Of a stretch of 33,502 bases of DNA, positions 19,729 through 26,006 are shown piece by piece. Under the pieces are notes generated by a model, which was not told where the DNA came from, made no database searches, and saw only the letters and a program-made list of their open reading frames with translations. The stretch is from a virus. Numbering within the stretch: the first letter of the stretch is position 1; each line of letters starts with the position of its first letter. The stretch lies in IMG/VR virus record IMGVR_UViG_3300007539_000089, positions 1 to 33,502 of that record. One strand, 5' to 3'. The position numbers and the translations under genes were made by a program.

Positions 19729-20700
19729 ATGCAACCCGACGCCTTCAAAAGTTATCTGAACGCGATTGGGAACTACCCATTGCTGACAGCTGATCAAGAG
19801 ATTCAGCTGTCTCGGCAAATTCAACGAATGCTTGAACTGAAAGAAGCTGACCGTGAGCTAAGTTCAACTGAACAGCGCCAAGTTAAAATTGGTGAACGTG
19901 CCAAAGAAAAACTGATCAAGTGCAACCTAAAGCTTGTCGTTCATATCGCAAAACGATACACCAGGCGCCTTGTCAGCAACAACATGGAAACCCTTGATTT
20001 AGTGCAAGAAGGCAACATGGGCCTTGACCGCGCAGCCGAAAAGTTTGACGGCACACGCGGTTACAAATTCAGCACTTACGCTTACTGGTGGATTCGACAA
20101 GCGATTACACGCGCTATCGACACACATGAACGCGTCGTTCGTATTCCGGCCAATTCTCTAGAAAGGCTGTTTAAAGTTCTCAGGTTTCAACATGAGCATT
20201 TCACGACTACAAACCGCTACCCAACAATGGCCGAAATGGCTGAGCATGTTGAGATGAAAGAGCCTGACTTGCGAATGTTGCTTGAGCGCTCAACACCGCA
20301 TACCAGCTTGGACGTTTTAGCAAGAGACGAAGGCAGCAGGCTTTTAGATTTGATGGCCGACAAGTCTCATGTTGACGATGATTTTACTCCGTCAGAAACG
20401 AGAGAACGACACGATCAATTGCATGACGCTTTAGGTGCGTTGAACGAAAAACAACGCGTGATCATTGAAATGTACTATGGATTGAAAGATGGCAGAGAAG
20501 TCAGCCTAAAAGAGATTGGCGAAACATTAGGTTTGTCACGCGAAGTTGTGCGAAAGCACCGCGATCGCGGGCAACGCATTTTGCGTCAAAAATTTAGCCA
20601 GTCAATTGGAAGGCAAGAGCCGTTGCCACCAGCTACGCTCCCGGTCAGCGCACCTGTCAGCATCACTTACAGCAGGCGTTTCGAGAAGCTTTTCATCTGA
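19729..20700 (+). CDS. RpoD-like sigma-70 factor (group 2 type)
   Basis: A 323-residue sigma factor starting at region 1.2 (SYLNAIGNYPLLTADQEIQL) and lacking region 1.1. Region 2 (about 66-140) contains NLKLVVHIAKRY, the melting aromatics in YKFSTYAYWWIRQAITRAI and RVVRIP. The -10 contacts Gln124 and Thr127 and the region 3.0 Glu145 (extended -10) are retained. Region 4 (238-287) has LNEKQRVIIEMYYGL and an HTH with Arg271, Glu272, Arg275 for the -35. It would redirect host RNA polymerase. The last 33 residues are unusual and overlap the opposite-strand gene. It looks acquired from a cyanobacterial group 2 sigma. Confidence 0.92.
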   Translation: MQPDAFKSYLNAIGNYPLLTADQEIQLSRQIQRMLELKEADRELSSTEQRQVKIGERAKEKLIKCNLKLVVHIAKRYTRRLVSNNMETLDLVQEGNMGLDRAAEKFDGTRGYKFSTYAYWWIRQAITRAIDTHERVVRIPANSLERLFKVLRFQHEHFTTTNRYPTMAEMAEHVEMKEPDLRMLLERSTPHTSLDVLARDEGSRLLDLMADKSHVDDDFTPSETRERHDQLHDALGALNEKQRVIIEMYYGLKDGREVSLKEIGETLGLSREVVRKHRDRGQRILRQKFSQSIGRQEPLPPATLPVSAPVSITYSRRFEKLFI

Positions 20701-20922
20701 CTTTTCAATAAAATCCTGAGTCTCAAGCTCTGTTATCCTGCCTACTGCTTGGCTTAACAAAATCTGCTGGTAGTGCGTCTGCTTGATCAACGAAAAACAC
20801 AGCTCTGCGATCTCAGCATGGTCATCATGATGAAGGATGGCACGAGCTTGACGCTCTAGCTGAAGTTCATCTTCAAGCGACATGTCAATCACCATCCAGT
20901 CGGCCCAACCCATTAGCGACAC
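20602..20922 (-). CDS. Hypothetical protein converging on the sigma gene
   Basis: A frame of 106 residues; the start may be 20922 (MSLMGWADWMVID) or the ATG at 20883 (MSLEDELQLERQARAILHHD), which has GGATGG eight bases before it. The helical body (EIAELCFSLIKQTHYQQILL, SQAVGRITELETQDF) looks coding and may form a coiled coil. Its last 33 codons overlap the end of the sigma gene in convergent orientation by 99 bases. The C-terminal part is charged. Family unknown; an interaction with sigma has no evidence beyond position. Confidence 0.65.
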   Translation of the reverse strand: MSLMGWADWMVIDMSLEDELQLERQARAILHHDDHAEIAELCFSLIKQTHYQQILLSQAVGRITELETQDFIEKSDEKLLETPAVSDADRCADRERSWWQRLLPSN

Positions 20923-20928
20923 CTCTGA

Positions 20929-21114
20929 ATGCGTTCCTCACAACTTAGCGTCATGCAACCACCAAAGCTAGAGCAATTTGAGACGAAACATGGAAAGATT
21001 TGGCGCATTACATGCGCTGGCATGGTCAAAGAACACCGCCAAGAATGGCAGGCGCGATGTTTTTACCATCAGGCGGTGCTTATGTATGCCGGTCGTTTAG
21101 CCGACGAAGATTAG
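20929..21114 (+). CDS. Small basic protein
   Basis: A 61-residue frame with ATG at 20929 or, more likely by content, 20953 (MQPPKLEQFETKHGKIWRIT). It continues CAGMVKEHRQEWQARCFYHQ and ends with an acidic RLADED. It has several His, Arg and aromatic residues and two cysteines. It lies between the convergent hypothetical gene and the deaminase gene, whose end it touches by four bases in convergent orientation. Function unknown. Confidence 0.52.
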   Translation: MRSSQLSVMQPPKLEQFETKHGKIWRITCAGMVKEHRQEWQARCFYHQAVLMYAGRLADED

Positions 21115-21638
21115 ACAACGTTTGGCATTACGGTCTTGTGGTTGTTGTAATGACCCGTCAAGGCATACGACTTCAGCGGAATTGACGACATTCTGAAGAA
21201 GACCATTTGACCAATAAGCAGATTGGGATACAAGGGCAGCGGATGAAAGCGACGTTCGTTCTTCAGCTCAAGCGTTAAGACAGACGTTCCGGTTGAACCC
21301 CATGCTGGATCGCACCAGCCAGCAAGCATGTGGCCGTAAAAATCGCGGGCACGGCTTGACTTGAGTACAAATTGTGCGCTGATGCTGTCCGGCAAATTGA
21401 ACTGCTCAATTGTTTCAGCCAAGCAAACTTCGCCGGGCAGCAAAAGGTAGGGGTCATCCTCTGTCCTTTCTGAAATATCAATCCGCATCAGCTCTGGCTG
21501 ATCGCGAACCTCAATCATCAAGTTAAGGCCAAGACGCACGTCAAGGCTTGCGGGATTCAGTAGTTTTTCATCAAAAGGCCAAACCATTTGAGAAGCTTGG
21601 CAAAGGCTGCGGATTTCCCAATCAGCAAGAACAGACAC
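21111..21638 (-). CDS. dcd: dCTP deaminase / dUTPase-family enzyme
   Basis: A 175-residue protein of the trimeric dCTP deaminase/dUTPase fold. Seen are LLNPASLDVRLG (residues 26-37), LAETIEQFNLPDSISAQFVL, the SSRAR loop (94-98), AGWCDPAWGS (106-115) followed by SVLTLELKN with the likely catalytic Glu124, and YPNLLIGQMVFFRM (137-150). GHYNNHK closes the C-terminus. It would produce dUTP (or dUMP) from dCTP for thymidylate synthesis during phage replication. Start is a GTG (21638). Such enzymes are common in cyanophages. The choice between deaminase and bifunctional form cannot be made here. Confidence 0.85.
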   Translation of the reverse strand: MSVLADWEIRSLCQASQMVWPFDEKLLNPASLDVRLGLNLMIEVRDQPELMRIDISERTEDDPYLLLPGEVCLAETIEQFNLPDSISAQFVLKSSRARDFYGHMLAGWCDPAWGSTGTSVLTLELKNERRFHPLPLYPNLLIGQMVFFRMSSIPLKSYALTGHYNNHKTVMPNVV

Positions 21639-21677
21639 GCGTCAAAATCAGATCTGCTAACGATACACCGGCAAACT

Positions 21678-21875
21678 TTATTTATCCAGTGACTGCAGGA
21701 TTTTTCGTTCGTTTTCGTATGGTTTGCGTGCATCTATGTAATCCTGCACATAAGGCGCCAGCCATTCCTGCGGTGGCCAACAGTTCTCCCAGTTCACCGG
21801 CTTGGCGCATTGCACAACAACTGTTGACCAAAATGCGACAAGGTACGACCACAGCCAATAAAAATCACCCATCAT
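21678..21875 (-). CDS. Small membrane protein of the lysis region
   Basis: ATG 21875 (MMGDFYWLWSYLVAFWSTVV) gives 65 residues; another ATG follows immediately. The aromatic hydrophobic N-terminus (about residues 3-22) is a membrane segment or uncleaved signal, followed by a short periplasmic-like stretch with two cysteines (VVQCAKPVNWENCWPPQEW) and a basic end. It overlaps the peptidase gene end by 11 bases. Its place after a probable lysin suggests a spanin-like or holin/antiholin role; this is inference. Confidence 0.55.
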   Translation of the reverse strand: MMGDFYWLWSYLVAFWSTVVVQCAKPVNWENCWPPQEWLAPYVQDYIDARKPYENERKILQSLDK

Positions 21876-22578
21876 CAACAAGGATCAACCAACCAGATTT
21901 TTCGCCTTCAACCATCCAGCGTTCACGAAACAGTGAGCGTGGCACCTCAATGTTCTTGCCGCCAGACGTTGTGTCGTGGCCACCGTAAAGCATGTTGGGC
22001 GTTCCCATCGGATCATGCAGAACAAAATGCTCTTTGCTAAATCCGACAACAACACTCCAATGACCGCAACCGCGTTCGTCACATATTGGAGGTTCGCCGC
22101 GTGATAAATCGCCACGATGCAGCCACCCAACAAGGACAGGCCGACCGCTGGCAATTTCCGCTTCTAACACAGCCTCATCACCGTCAGTGCGAAACTCTGC
22201 ATTTAATTCAAGCTTTCGCAGCGCGTCAAGCTGAGCTGAAACTTCAATCGTGTCACCAAATTGCTCGCGCACTTTGCCATATTCTTCTGCTGTTTTGACA
22301 GCACCATGCAAAGCTGCGACCATCGCTGCAGAAGCGTCAAAACACCTGCGATACCCTTTGTCTAGGGATAGCTGGTGAAAGTACGGCACGTAAGCACGTT
22401 GAGCGATGCCGCTTTCTTTCCAGGCTTCAAACCATGCTGCATCCTCAGCCAATAGCTCTGACGGCATTGCATCTTCAAGCTCTTTGATCGCCGCCAATTG
22501 ATGCGGCGTGCCTCGGAAGAACTCGAAAAATGGATGAAGACTTAAAGCCACGGCAAAACTGCTGAGCAGTCTGATCAC
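21865..22578 (-). CDS. C39-like cysteine peptidase, candidate lysis enzyme
   Basis: A 237-residue protein starting at GTG 22578 (GTGA overlaps the preceding stop). It begins with a hydrophobic segment (IRLLSSFAVALSLHPFFEFF), then a papain-like peptidase of the C39 type: Cys79 in RRCFDASAAMVA, His173 in GCGHWSVVVGF and Asp189 in LHDPMG. Region 145-160 has a strand pair GRPVLVGWLH. C39-like peptidases hydrolyse peptides, and some phage copies act on the cell wall. The neighbours are small membrane proteins, so a role in lysis is likely but unproven; host-protein cleavage is another option. Confidence 0.72.
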   Translation of the reverse strand: MIRLLSSFAVALSLHPFFEFFRGTPHQLAAIKELEDAMPSELLAEDAAWFEAWKESGIAQRAYVPYFHQLSLDKGYRRCFDASAAMVAALHGAVKTAEEYGKVREQFGDTIEVSAQLDALRKLELNAEFRTDGDEAVLEAEIASGRPVLVGWLHRGDLSRGEPPICDERGCGHWSVVVGFSKEHFVLHDPMGTPNMLYGGHDTTSGGKNIEVPRSLFRERWMVEGEKSGWLILVDDG

Positions 22579-22748
22579 TTCTCAACCCTAGTGGCTGGAA
22601 AGAGATTTGCCTCGACAAACGCTACAACTTTGTCGTCAACTGTGTTGCTGGTCTCTTCGCTGACTTTTTTCAAGCAATCGATCAGCAGCTTTTTGACGGC
22701 ATCAGATTTGATGAACGCAAAAAGGATCGGACGCAAAAGCAAGATCAT
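22575..22748 (-). CDS. Small hydrophobic protein (cyanophage type)
   Basis: A 57-residue protein starting MILLLRPILFAFIKSDAVKK and continuing LLIDCLKKVSEETSNTVDD, then KVVAFVEANLFPATRVEK. The N-terminal LLLRPILFAF is membrane-like. Proteins of the 'LLRPILFAFI..AVK..' kind occur in cyanophages near lysis genes. Its TGA overlaps the GTG of the peptidase gene. It could be a holin-like or spanin-like component. Confidence 0.65.
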   Translation of the reverse strand: MILLLRPILFAFIKSDAVKKLLIDCLKKVSEETSNTVDDKVVAFVEANLFPATRVEK

Positions 22749-22774
22749 CGTGTCTTATCGCGATCAACTTGAGT

Positions 22775-23026
22775 CTAAGCACGTTTTTCGCGCACTTCCA
22801 ACTGCGCGACCGAACGTTCAAGAGCGCCGATCCGGTTAAACACTTCAGAGTCTTTGCTTTTGATGTCCGCGTGTAGCACGTCCAACCTGCCTGTCAGTGA
22901 TTCAACCGCAGTGGCTAGCCTGACCAGAGATTCCCTGCTCTCTTGGCCTTGTTTTGACAGGCTTGAAATGCTTACGCCGGCAACAGTAATCGAAGCCCCA
23001 GCAACTGCAGCAAGGATCTCAACCAC
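22775..23026 (-). CDS. Membrane-coiled-coil protein (XhlA-like plan)
   Basis: An 83-residue protein starting at GTG 23026: VEILAAVAGASITVAGVSIS is a membrane or signal segment, followed by a coiled coil (RLATAVESLTGRLDVLHADI, then VFNRIGALERSVAQLEVREK). The plan of one hydrophobic segment and an amphipathic rod resembles XhlA or phage antiholin/spanin components. It opens the minus-strand lysis unit. A divergent 26-base AT-rich space separates it from the plus-strand holin-like gene. Function is inferred from position. Confidence 0.65.
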   Translation of the reverse strand: MVEILAAVAGASITVAGVSISSLSKQGQESRESLVRLATAVESLTGRLDVLHADIKSKDSEVFNRIGALERSVAQLEVREKRA

Positions 23027-23052
23027 TGATCTAATTTAAAGTCTTCTCCATC

Positions 23053-23301
23053 ATGGCCGATTCTTTGCAAGAGCAGGACCAGGAGCAACATTCAAGGCTT
23101 GGTGATTTTGTAAAGCTTGCGGTACTTGGTTGGAGCATGGCAATCCTGACCGCAAATTATCTTGGCGTGTTCAAGCAATCGCTAGACCCAACGTTTCCTG
23201 CATCACTCTTGACCGGCACCATGGCGGCCATGGGTGTCAACATCAGACAAAACAAGAAAAAAGAAGATCCTAAACTGAAACAAGCAGACGCTCCGAAATG
23301 A
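23053..23301 (+). CDS. Holin-like membrane protein
   Basis: An 82-residue protein with an acidic/Gln N-terminus, a hydrophobic segment FVKLAVLGWSMAILTANYLG (residues 19-38), a second weaker segment FPASLLTGTMAAMGVN (48-63), and a Lys-rich tail (NIRQNKKKEDPKLK). Two segments with a basic tail are usual for small class II holins. It is divergent from the membrane-coiled-coil gene next to it. The following gene starts four bases before its end. The assignment is by topology only. Confidence 0.6.
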   Translation: MADSLQEQDQEQHSRLGDFVKLAVLGWSMAILTANYLGVFKQSLDPTFPASLLTGTMAAMGVNIRQNKKKEDPKLKQADAPK

Positions 23302-23654
23302 AACGCCTAGCCCTTGCTGCAGCTTTGGTCGTTGGCGTGCCTGTCAGCGCTCAAACCGTAACGCCACAGTTCACGCAAGGTTCGTACACCGCCACCACAA
23401 CCACCAGCCAGACGATCACGGAAACAATTCAGCAACAGGTTTACGGATCTGCGCTAAAGACTTGGAGTGGTACTAATGTGACGCCAAGCGCCGACATCGC
23501 CGGAGCTGGTACGACATTCTCTGTCACCGACAACACTCAGCCTTGGCAACTAGAAACCACGACAAGGGCCGCCGGTTTGATCGAACAAATCGACACCACA
23601 CGCACCATTACGACCGATTCGGTCACGGTTGGTCTAAGTGTCTTTTCGCAATAA
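23298..23654 (+). CDS. Exported cyanophage conserved protein
   Basis: A 118-residue protein with a signal peptide (MKRLALAAALVVGVPVSAQ, cleavage after SAQ likely) and a Thr/Ser-rich body with ITETIQQQVYGSALKTWSGT, then NVTPSADIAGAGTTFSVTDN and QPWQLETTTRAAGLIEQIDT, ending TVGLSVFSQ. It resembles a family seen in cyanophages, whose role is unknown. The ATG overlaps the holin-like gene by four bases. It is probably periplasmic or part of the virion. It is followed directly by a second exported protein whose start is unclear. Confidence 0.7.
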   Translation: MKRLALAAALVVGVPVSAQTVTPQFTQGSYTATTTTSQTITETIQQQVYGSALKTWSGTNVTPSADIAGAGTTFSVTDNTQPWQLETTTRAAGLIEQIDTTRTITTDSVTVGLSVFSQ

Positions 23655-24292
23655 ACCTATGCCTTCACTTTGGTTTGACCGCTCCAGCAGCAGCAAAGGA
23701 AGGCGACGTTTACAGCACCGCTCAACCGCAAGCAGCTGCAACAAGCAACAACACAAACCAGTCGGTACAAATCAACCAGAGTGGCTCGTCATCCCGTCAG
23801 CAATTTGGAGCTGGCTTGTCGTGCAATGGAGCGACTTTTAACGTCACACCTTTTTATCTCGGTAACGACTCAATCAGCAGTAACTATCAGCGCAGCAACA
23901 ATTGGGGTATTCAAGCCGGCGTGACAGTTCCGCTTGACGGAAGCATTACAGAAATGTGCAAGCAAATGGTTGAGCGCAAGCTTGAAAAGGAACGCCTTGA
24001 CTACGAGCTGGTTCGTGCTTTGAAATGTGCCGAATTGATCGACAAAGGTTATACATTCAGACCTGACCATCCCTTATTTGTCGTCTGCGAACACGTTGTC
24101 TCCATCGAAGCTTGGCGTCTGACTCAACAAGATTCACCGACCGCACCACCTTTAATGCTGCCAACTTCTTCACCGCAGTCTTCATCACAGGTTTCAGAAC
24201 TTTTGTCAGACGCTGAACCAGCGGACCAGCAGCCATCGTTGCCGCAACAGACGCCAGAGCAGCAACTCCAGCAGTTGCTGCAGCCGTGGTAA
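23651..24292 (+). CDS. Exported cyanophage protein with uncertain start
   Basis: The body (EGDVYSTAQPQAAATSNN, FGAGLSCNGATFNVTPFYLG, then EMCKQMVERKLEKERLDYEL and VVCEHVV) matches a known cyanophage pattern of exported proteins with a conserved C-terminal helix and cysteines. A signal-like segment (LHFGLTAPAAAKEG) stands just before it. There is no ATG or GTG in that frame between 23543 and the mature part: only ATA (23651) or TTG (23675), while the ATG at 23659 is one base out of frame. The true start, a frameshift, or a rare start codon must be decided. The Gln/Pro/Ser-rich tail overlaps the convergent gene. Confidence 0.6.
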   Translation: MNLCLHFGLTAPAAAKEGDVYSTAQPQAAATSNNTNQSVQINQSGSSSRQQFGAGLSCNGATFNVTPFYLGNDSISSNYQRSNNWGIQAGVTVPLDGSITEMCKQMVERKLEKERLDYELVRALKCAELIDKGYTFRPDHPLFVVCEHVVSIEAWRLTQQDSPTAPPLMLPTSSPQSSSQVSELLSDAEPADQQPSLPQQTPEQQLQQLLQPW

Positions 24293-24638
24293 GCACCTCT
24301 TCTTTTGGCACAGTTAATTTGATGCTTGTGCCCGGTAGCGTGACCTTAGTCGTCTCTCGTATCGATGAAGTCTCTTCCGGGATACTTATCGCTGGCAGCG
24401 GTACTTGCACTTGGGTTTGTGGTTGGGGTTTTTCTGCCTGCGGCTTTGACTCCTCTTCTTTTTCGGCATCTTCTTCTGCAGCCTGCATCTGACGAATTTG
24501 TTCAGCAGATGGCAAAACCAATGGCTGATATGAAGGCAATGGTGCCGATGGCACCGGCAACGTCATGCGTTGAGGAACAGGCGGCAAAACCACAGGTTCC
24601 GGCAATTTTATCGCTGGAATAATTGGCGGCTCGCCCAT
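24057..24638 (-). CDS. Pro-rich, membrane-associated cyanophage protein
   Basis: A 193-residue protein. It begins with repeated Pro pairs (PPIIPAIKLPEPVVLPPVPQ), a charged linker (AAEEDAEKEEESKPQAEKPQ), a small beta part (VTLPGTSIKLTVPKEEVL), a hydrophobic Ala-rich helix (TTAAATAGVAALASVAATMA), and a basic helical C-terminus. Similar Pro-rich proteins with this order occur in cyanophages, where they are thought to be structural. The C-terminal 78 codons overlap the plus-strand gene. The ATG at 24638 touches a terminator U-tract. Confidence 0.6.
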   Translation of the reverse strand: MGEPPIIPAIKLPEPVVLPPVPQRMTLPVPSAPLPSYQPLVLPSAEQIRQMQAAEEDAEKEEESKPQAEKPQPQTQVQVPLPAISIPEETSSIRETTKVTLPGTSIKLTVPKEEVLTTAAATAGVAALASVAATMAAGPLVQRLTKVLKPVMKTAVKKLAALKVVRSVNLVESDAKLRWRQRVRRRQIRDGQV

Positions 24639-24663
24639 AAAAAAAGGCTCCCGCGAAGGAGCC
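24639..24663 (-). terminator. Intrinsic terminator after the outer-membrane protein gene
   Basis: Read leftwards: GGCTCC, loop TTCGCG, GGAGCC, then seven T that run straight into the ATG of the 24057-24638 gene. The layout repeats the one at 11898-11922: hairpin, U-tract, ATG with no space. It ends the fibre/outer-membrane unit. Confidence 0.85.
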
Positions 24664-24692
24664 TCGGTGTAGTGTGATTGCTTTTAGCTTAA

Positions 24693-25046
24693 TCAGAACT
24701 TGTACTTCATGCCAGCCTTTGCACCGAAGGCGGCATCAGTGTCTTCAAACTTAGCAACAGACACTTCGCCGTAGAAGTCAAGCTTTTCGGCAACAGGTGT
24801 AGAAAAACCTGTCTTAGCCGAGAAACCAACTTCAGCGTCTCCGCCATCAGGCATGGCAACAGAAGGGCCGCCCTGCAGATAAAAAGCGTCCTGCTCATAA
24901 CCTACGTGAGCATCAAGCACTCCACCAAGAGAGTCGCTTCCGCTCCAACCGTGGTTGTATTCTGGATTCAAGTAAAAGCCGCCAGCCATAGCGCTGCCAG
25001 CAGACAGTGCAAGTGCGCTAGTAGCACAAAGAAAGGGCTTAAGCAT
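24693..25046 (-). CDS. Small outer-membrane beta-barrel protein
   Basis: ATG 25046 (MLKPFLCATSALALSAGSAM) gives 117 residues with a signal peptide cleaved after AMA. The mature part has alternating strands (FYLNPEYNHGW, AHVGYEQDAFYLQGGP, EVGFSAKTGF, KLDFYGEVSV) and ends MKYKF, a terminal aromatic residue as in proteins inserted by BAM. The plan is a small barrel of about eight strands. A TATTAT -10-like box lies 30 bases upstream. It would be placed in the host outer membrane, perhaps to alter phage adsorption or to exclude other phages. Confidence 0.7.
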   Translation of the reverse strand: MLKPFLCATSALALSAGSAMAGGFYLNPEYNHGWSGSDSLGGVLDAHVGYEQDAFYLQGGPSVAMPDGGDAEVGFSAKTGFSTPVAEKLDFYGEVSVAKFEDTDAAFGAKAGMKYKF

Positions 25047-25083
25047 GTGGATAGGTAAAACCACTGAAATAATAGCTTGATTG

Positions 25084-25212
25084 TCACTCGAAAGGATCTG
25101 ACTTGCCGGCCAGAATTCTGACCGCACGCTTGTAGTACCAGCTATCAGTTTTTCCTGCCTTTTCAAGAGCTGACTTGATTTTCATCCAGTTGGCTCTTGT
25201 CTCGGCATCCAT
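25084..25212 (-). CDS. 42-residue cyanophage conserved small protein
   Basis: A frame starting MDAETRANWMKIKSALEKAG and continuing KTDSWYYKRAVRILAGKSDP, FE. It reads as one or two helices with the pattern 'NWxKIKxALExAGKTdxxyYKRAvxIxAGKsDP', a sequence type I know from cyanophages. The TAATG junction shares one base with the upstream gene. Function unknown. Confidence 0.68.
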   Translation of the reverse strand: MDAETRANWMKIKSALEKAGKTDSWYYKRAVRILAGKSDPFE

Positions 25213-25346
25213 TACTTACCTTGACCGCGTGGCATTTTTTTATTATGGCGTGGCCTGCTGTTTGTGCCATTCCCTTGACGGGTTTTTTTAGGTTTTCCAG
25301 GCTTGAAATCAACGCGAGCTAAACCAGTGCGCGATTTTGCAGGCAT
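25212..25346 (-). CDS. 44-residue basic conserved small protein
   Basis: A frame starting MPAKSRTGLARVDFKPGKPK, then KTRQGNGTNSRPRHNKKMPR and GQGK. Lys and Arg are frequent and 'SRTGLxRVDFKPGKPKxTRQGNGTNSRP' resembles small basic cyanophage proteins. Both neighbours share one base with it. It probably binds nucleic acid or a phosphate-rich partner, but function is unknown. Confidence 0.65.
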   Translation of the reverse strand: MPAKSRTGLARVDFKPGKPKKTRQGNGTNSRPRHNKKMPRGQGK

Positions 25347-25546
25347 CAGTCGTTATCGGAAATGTCGGCAAAGTTTAGGCCTTTGTATTTCAAAGCTAGA
25401 CCTGTGTAGAGACCATGCTGCGGATGATCCTTGGCGTTGCGACCGTCGTGCGCGTATAAAGCATCAATCCACGACTGAATGTTGCCCATCGCCTCAACAT
25501 CTTCCGCACCAGGCTTGGACGGAATCATTGGATCAGGTCGCTGCAT
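25346..25546 (-). CDS. Hypothetical small protein of the fibre region
   Basis: ATG 25546 overlaps the tail-fibre chaperone stop (ATGA) and gives 66 residues: MQRPDPMIPSKPGAEDVEAM, then GNIQSWIDALYAHDGRNAKD and HPQHGLYTGLALKYKGLNFA. An aromatic and His-containing central helix is clear. It lies at the end of the fibre operon with two other small genes. No known family is recognised. Confidence 0.65.
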   Translation of the reverse strand: MQRPDPMIPSKPGAEDVEAMGNIQSWIDALYAHDGRNAKDHPQHGLYTGLALKYKGLNFADISDND

Positions 25547-26001
25547 CAGGACGGTTTGGTTGGCCAGGTCACAGTGTAAGGAAAGCCTTCTTGGCTTGGA
25601 ACATCCCGCAATGCTTGGCGATATTCCGTCCAAGTTGACGCGACACTAGAGTCGGACAGCTGCGTCCAATCAGTTTCAGCCAAAAGCTGATTGCGCTTTG
25701 CTCGCGTATTTTGTGCGGCGGTTGCCTGAATCTGCTGCTGCTCTTCGTCTGACAACGTGACCACGTTCCAGGCTTGCTTCCATACGCCGCTTTCCAAAAC
25801 TGGCGTAGCTTCTTCAAGGCGCTGTGAGCGACGATCGATGCTTGGCTGGGACGTAAGAGTAACCTCTACAACGCCAAAGTCTGAAAGGTCTTGACCCTCC
25901 AGCGGTAGCCGAAAACTGGTGTTAGGGAACTTGCGCTTAATTTCAACCGAACCAATCGGGTAAGCGGTGATCGCGCTGTTTTCTACGAATGCGAAAGGCA
26001 T
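25546..26001 (-). CDS. Tail-fibre assembly chaperone-like protein
   Basis: A 151-residue protein. The N-terminal part begins MPFAFVENSAITAYPIGSVE, and the C-terminal part has KRNQLLAETDWTQLSDSSVA, TWTEYRQALRDVPSQEGFPY and VTWPTKPS, matching the ending of phage tail assembly chaperone proteins (Phage_tail_APC-like). Such proteins help fold or attach fibres. It follows the large beta-propeller gene by five bases and so is well placed to serve it. Confidence 0.75.
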   Translation of the reverse strand: MPFAFVENSAITAYPIGSVEIKRKFPNTSFRLPLEGQDLSDFGVVEVTLTSQPSIDRRSQRLEEATPVLESGVWKQAWNVVTLSDEEQQQIQATAAQNTRAKRNQLLAETDWTQLSDSSVASTWTEYRQALRDVPSQEGFPYTVTWPTKPS

Positions 26002-26006
26002 GGTCC

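Noticed and set aside
21548-21988. Plus-strand 146-codon frame
   Set aside because: It is antisense to the deaminase start, the small membrane protein gene and the peptidase end; it has no motif.
22591-22839. Plus-strand 82-codon frame
   Set aside because: It is antisense to the small conserved hydrophobic gene (22575-22748), which has a clear protein pattern.
25230-25300. T-rich runs near 25234 and 25283
   Set aside because: They encode Lys-rich parts of a small gene on the minus strand and have no GC hairpin before them in the transcribed direction.
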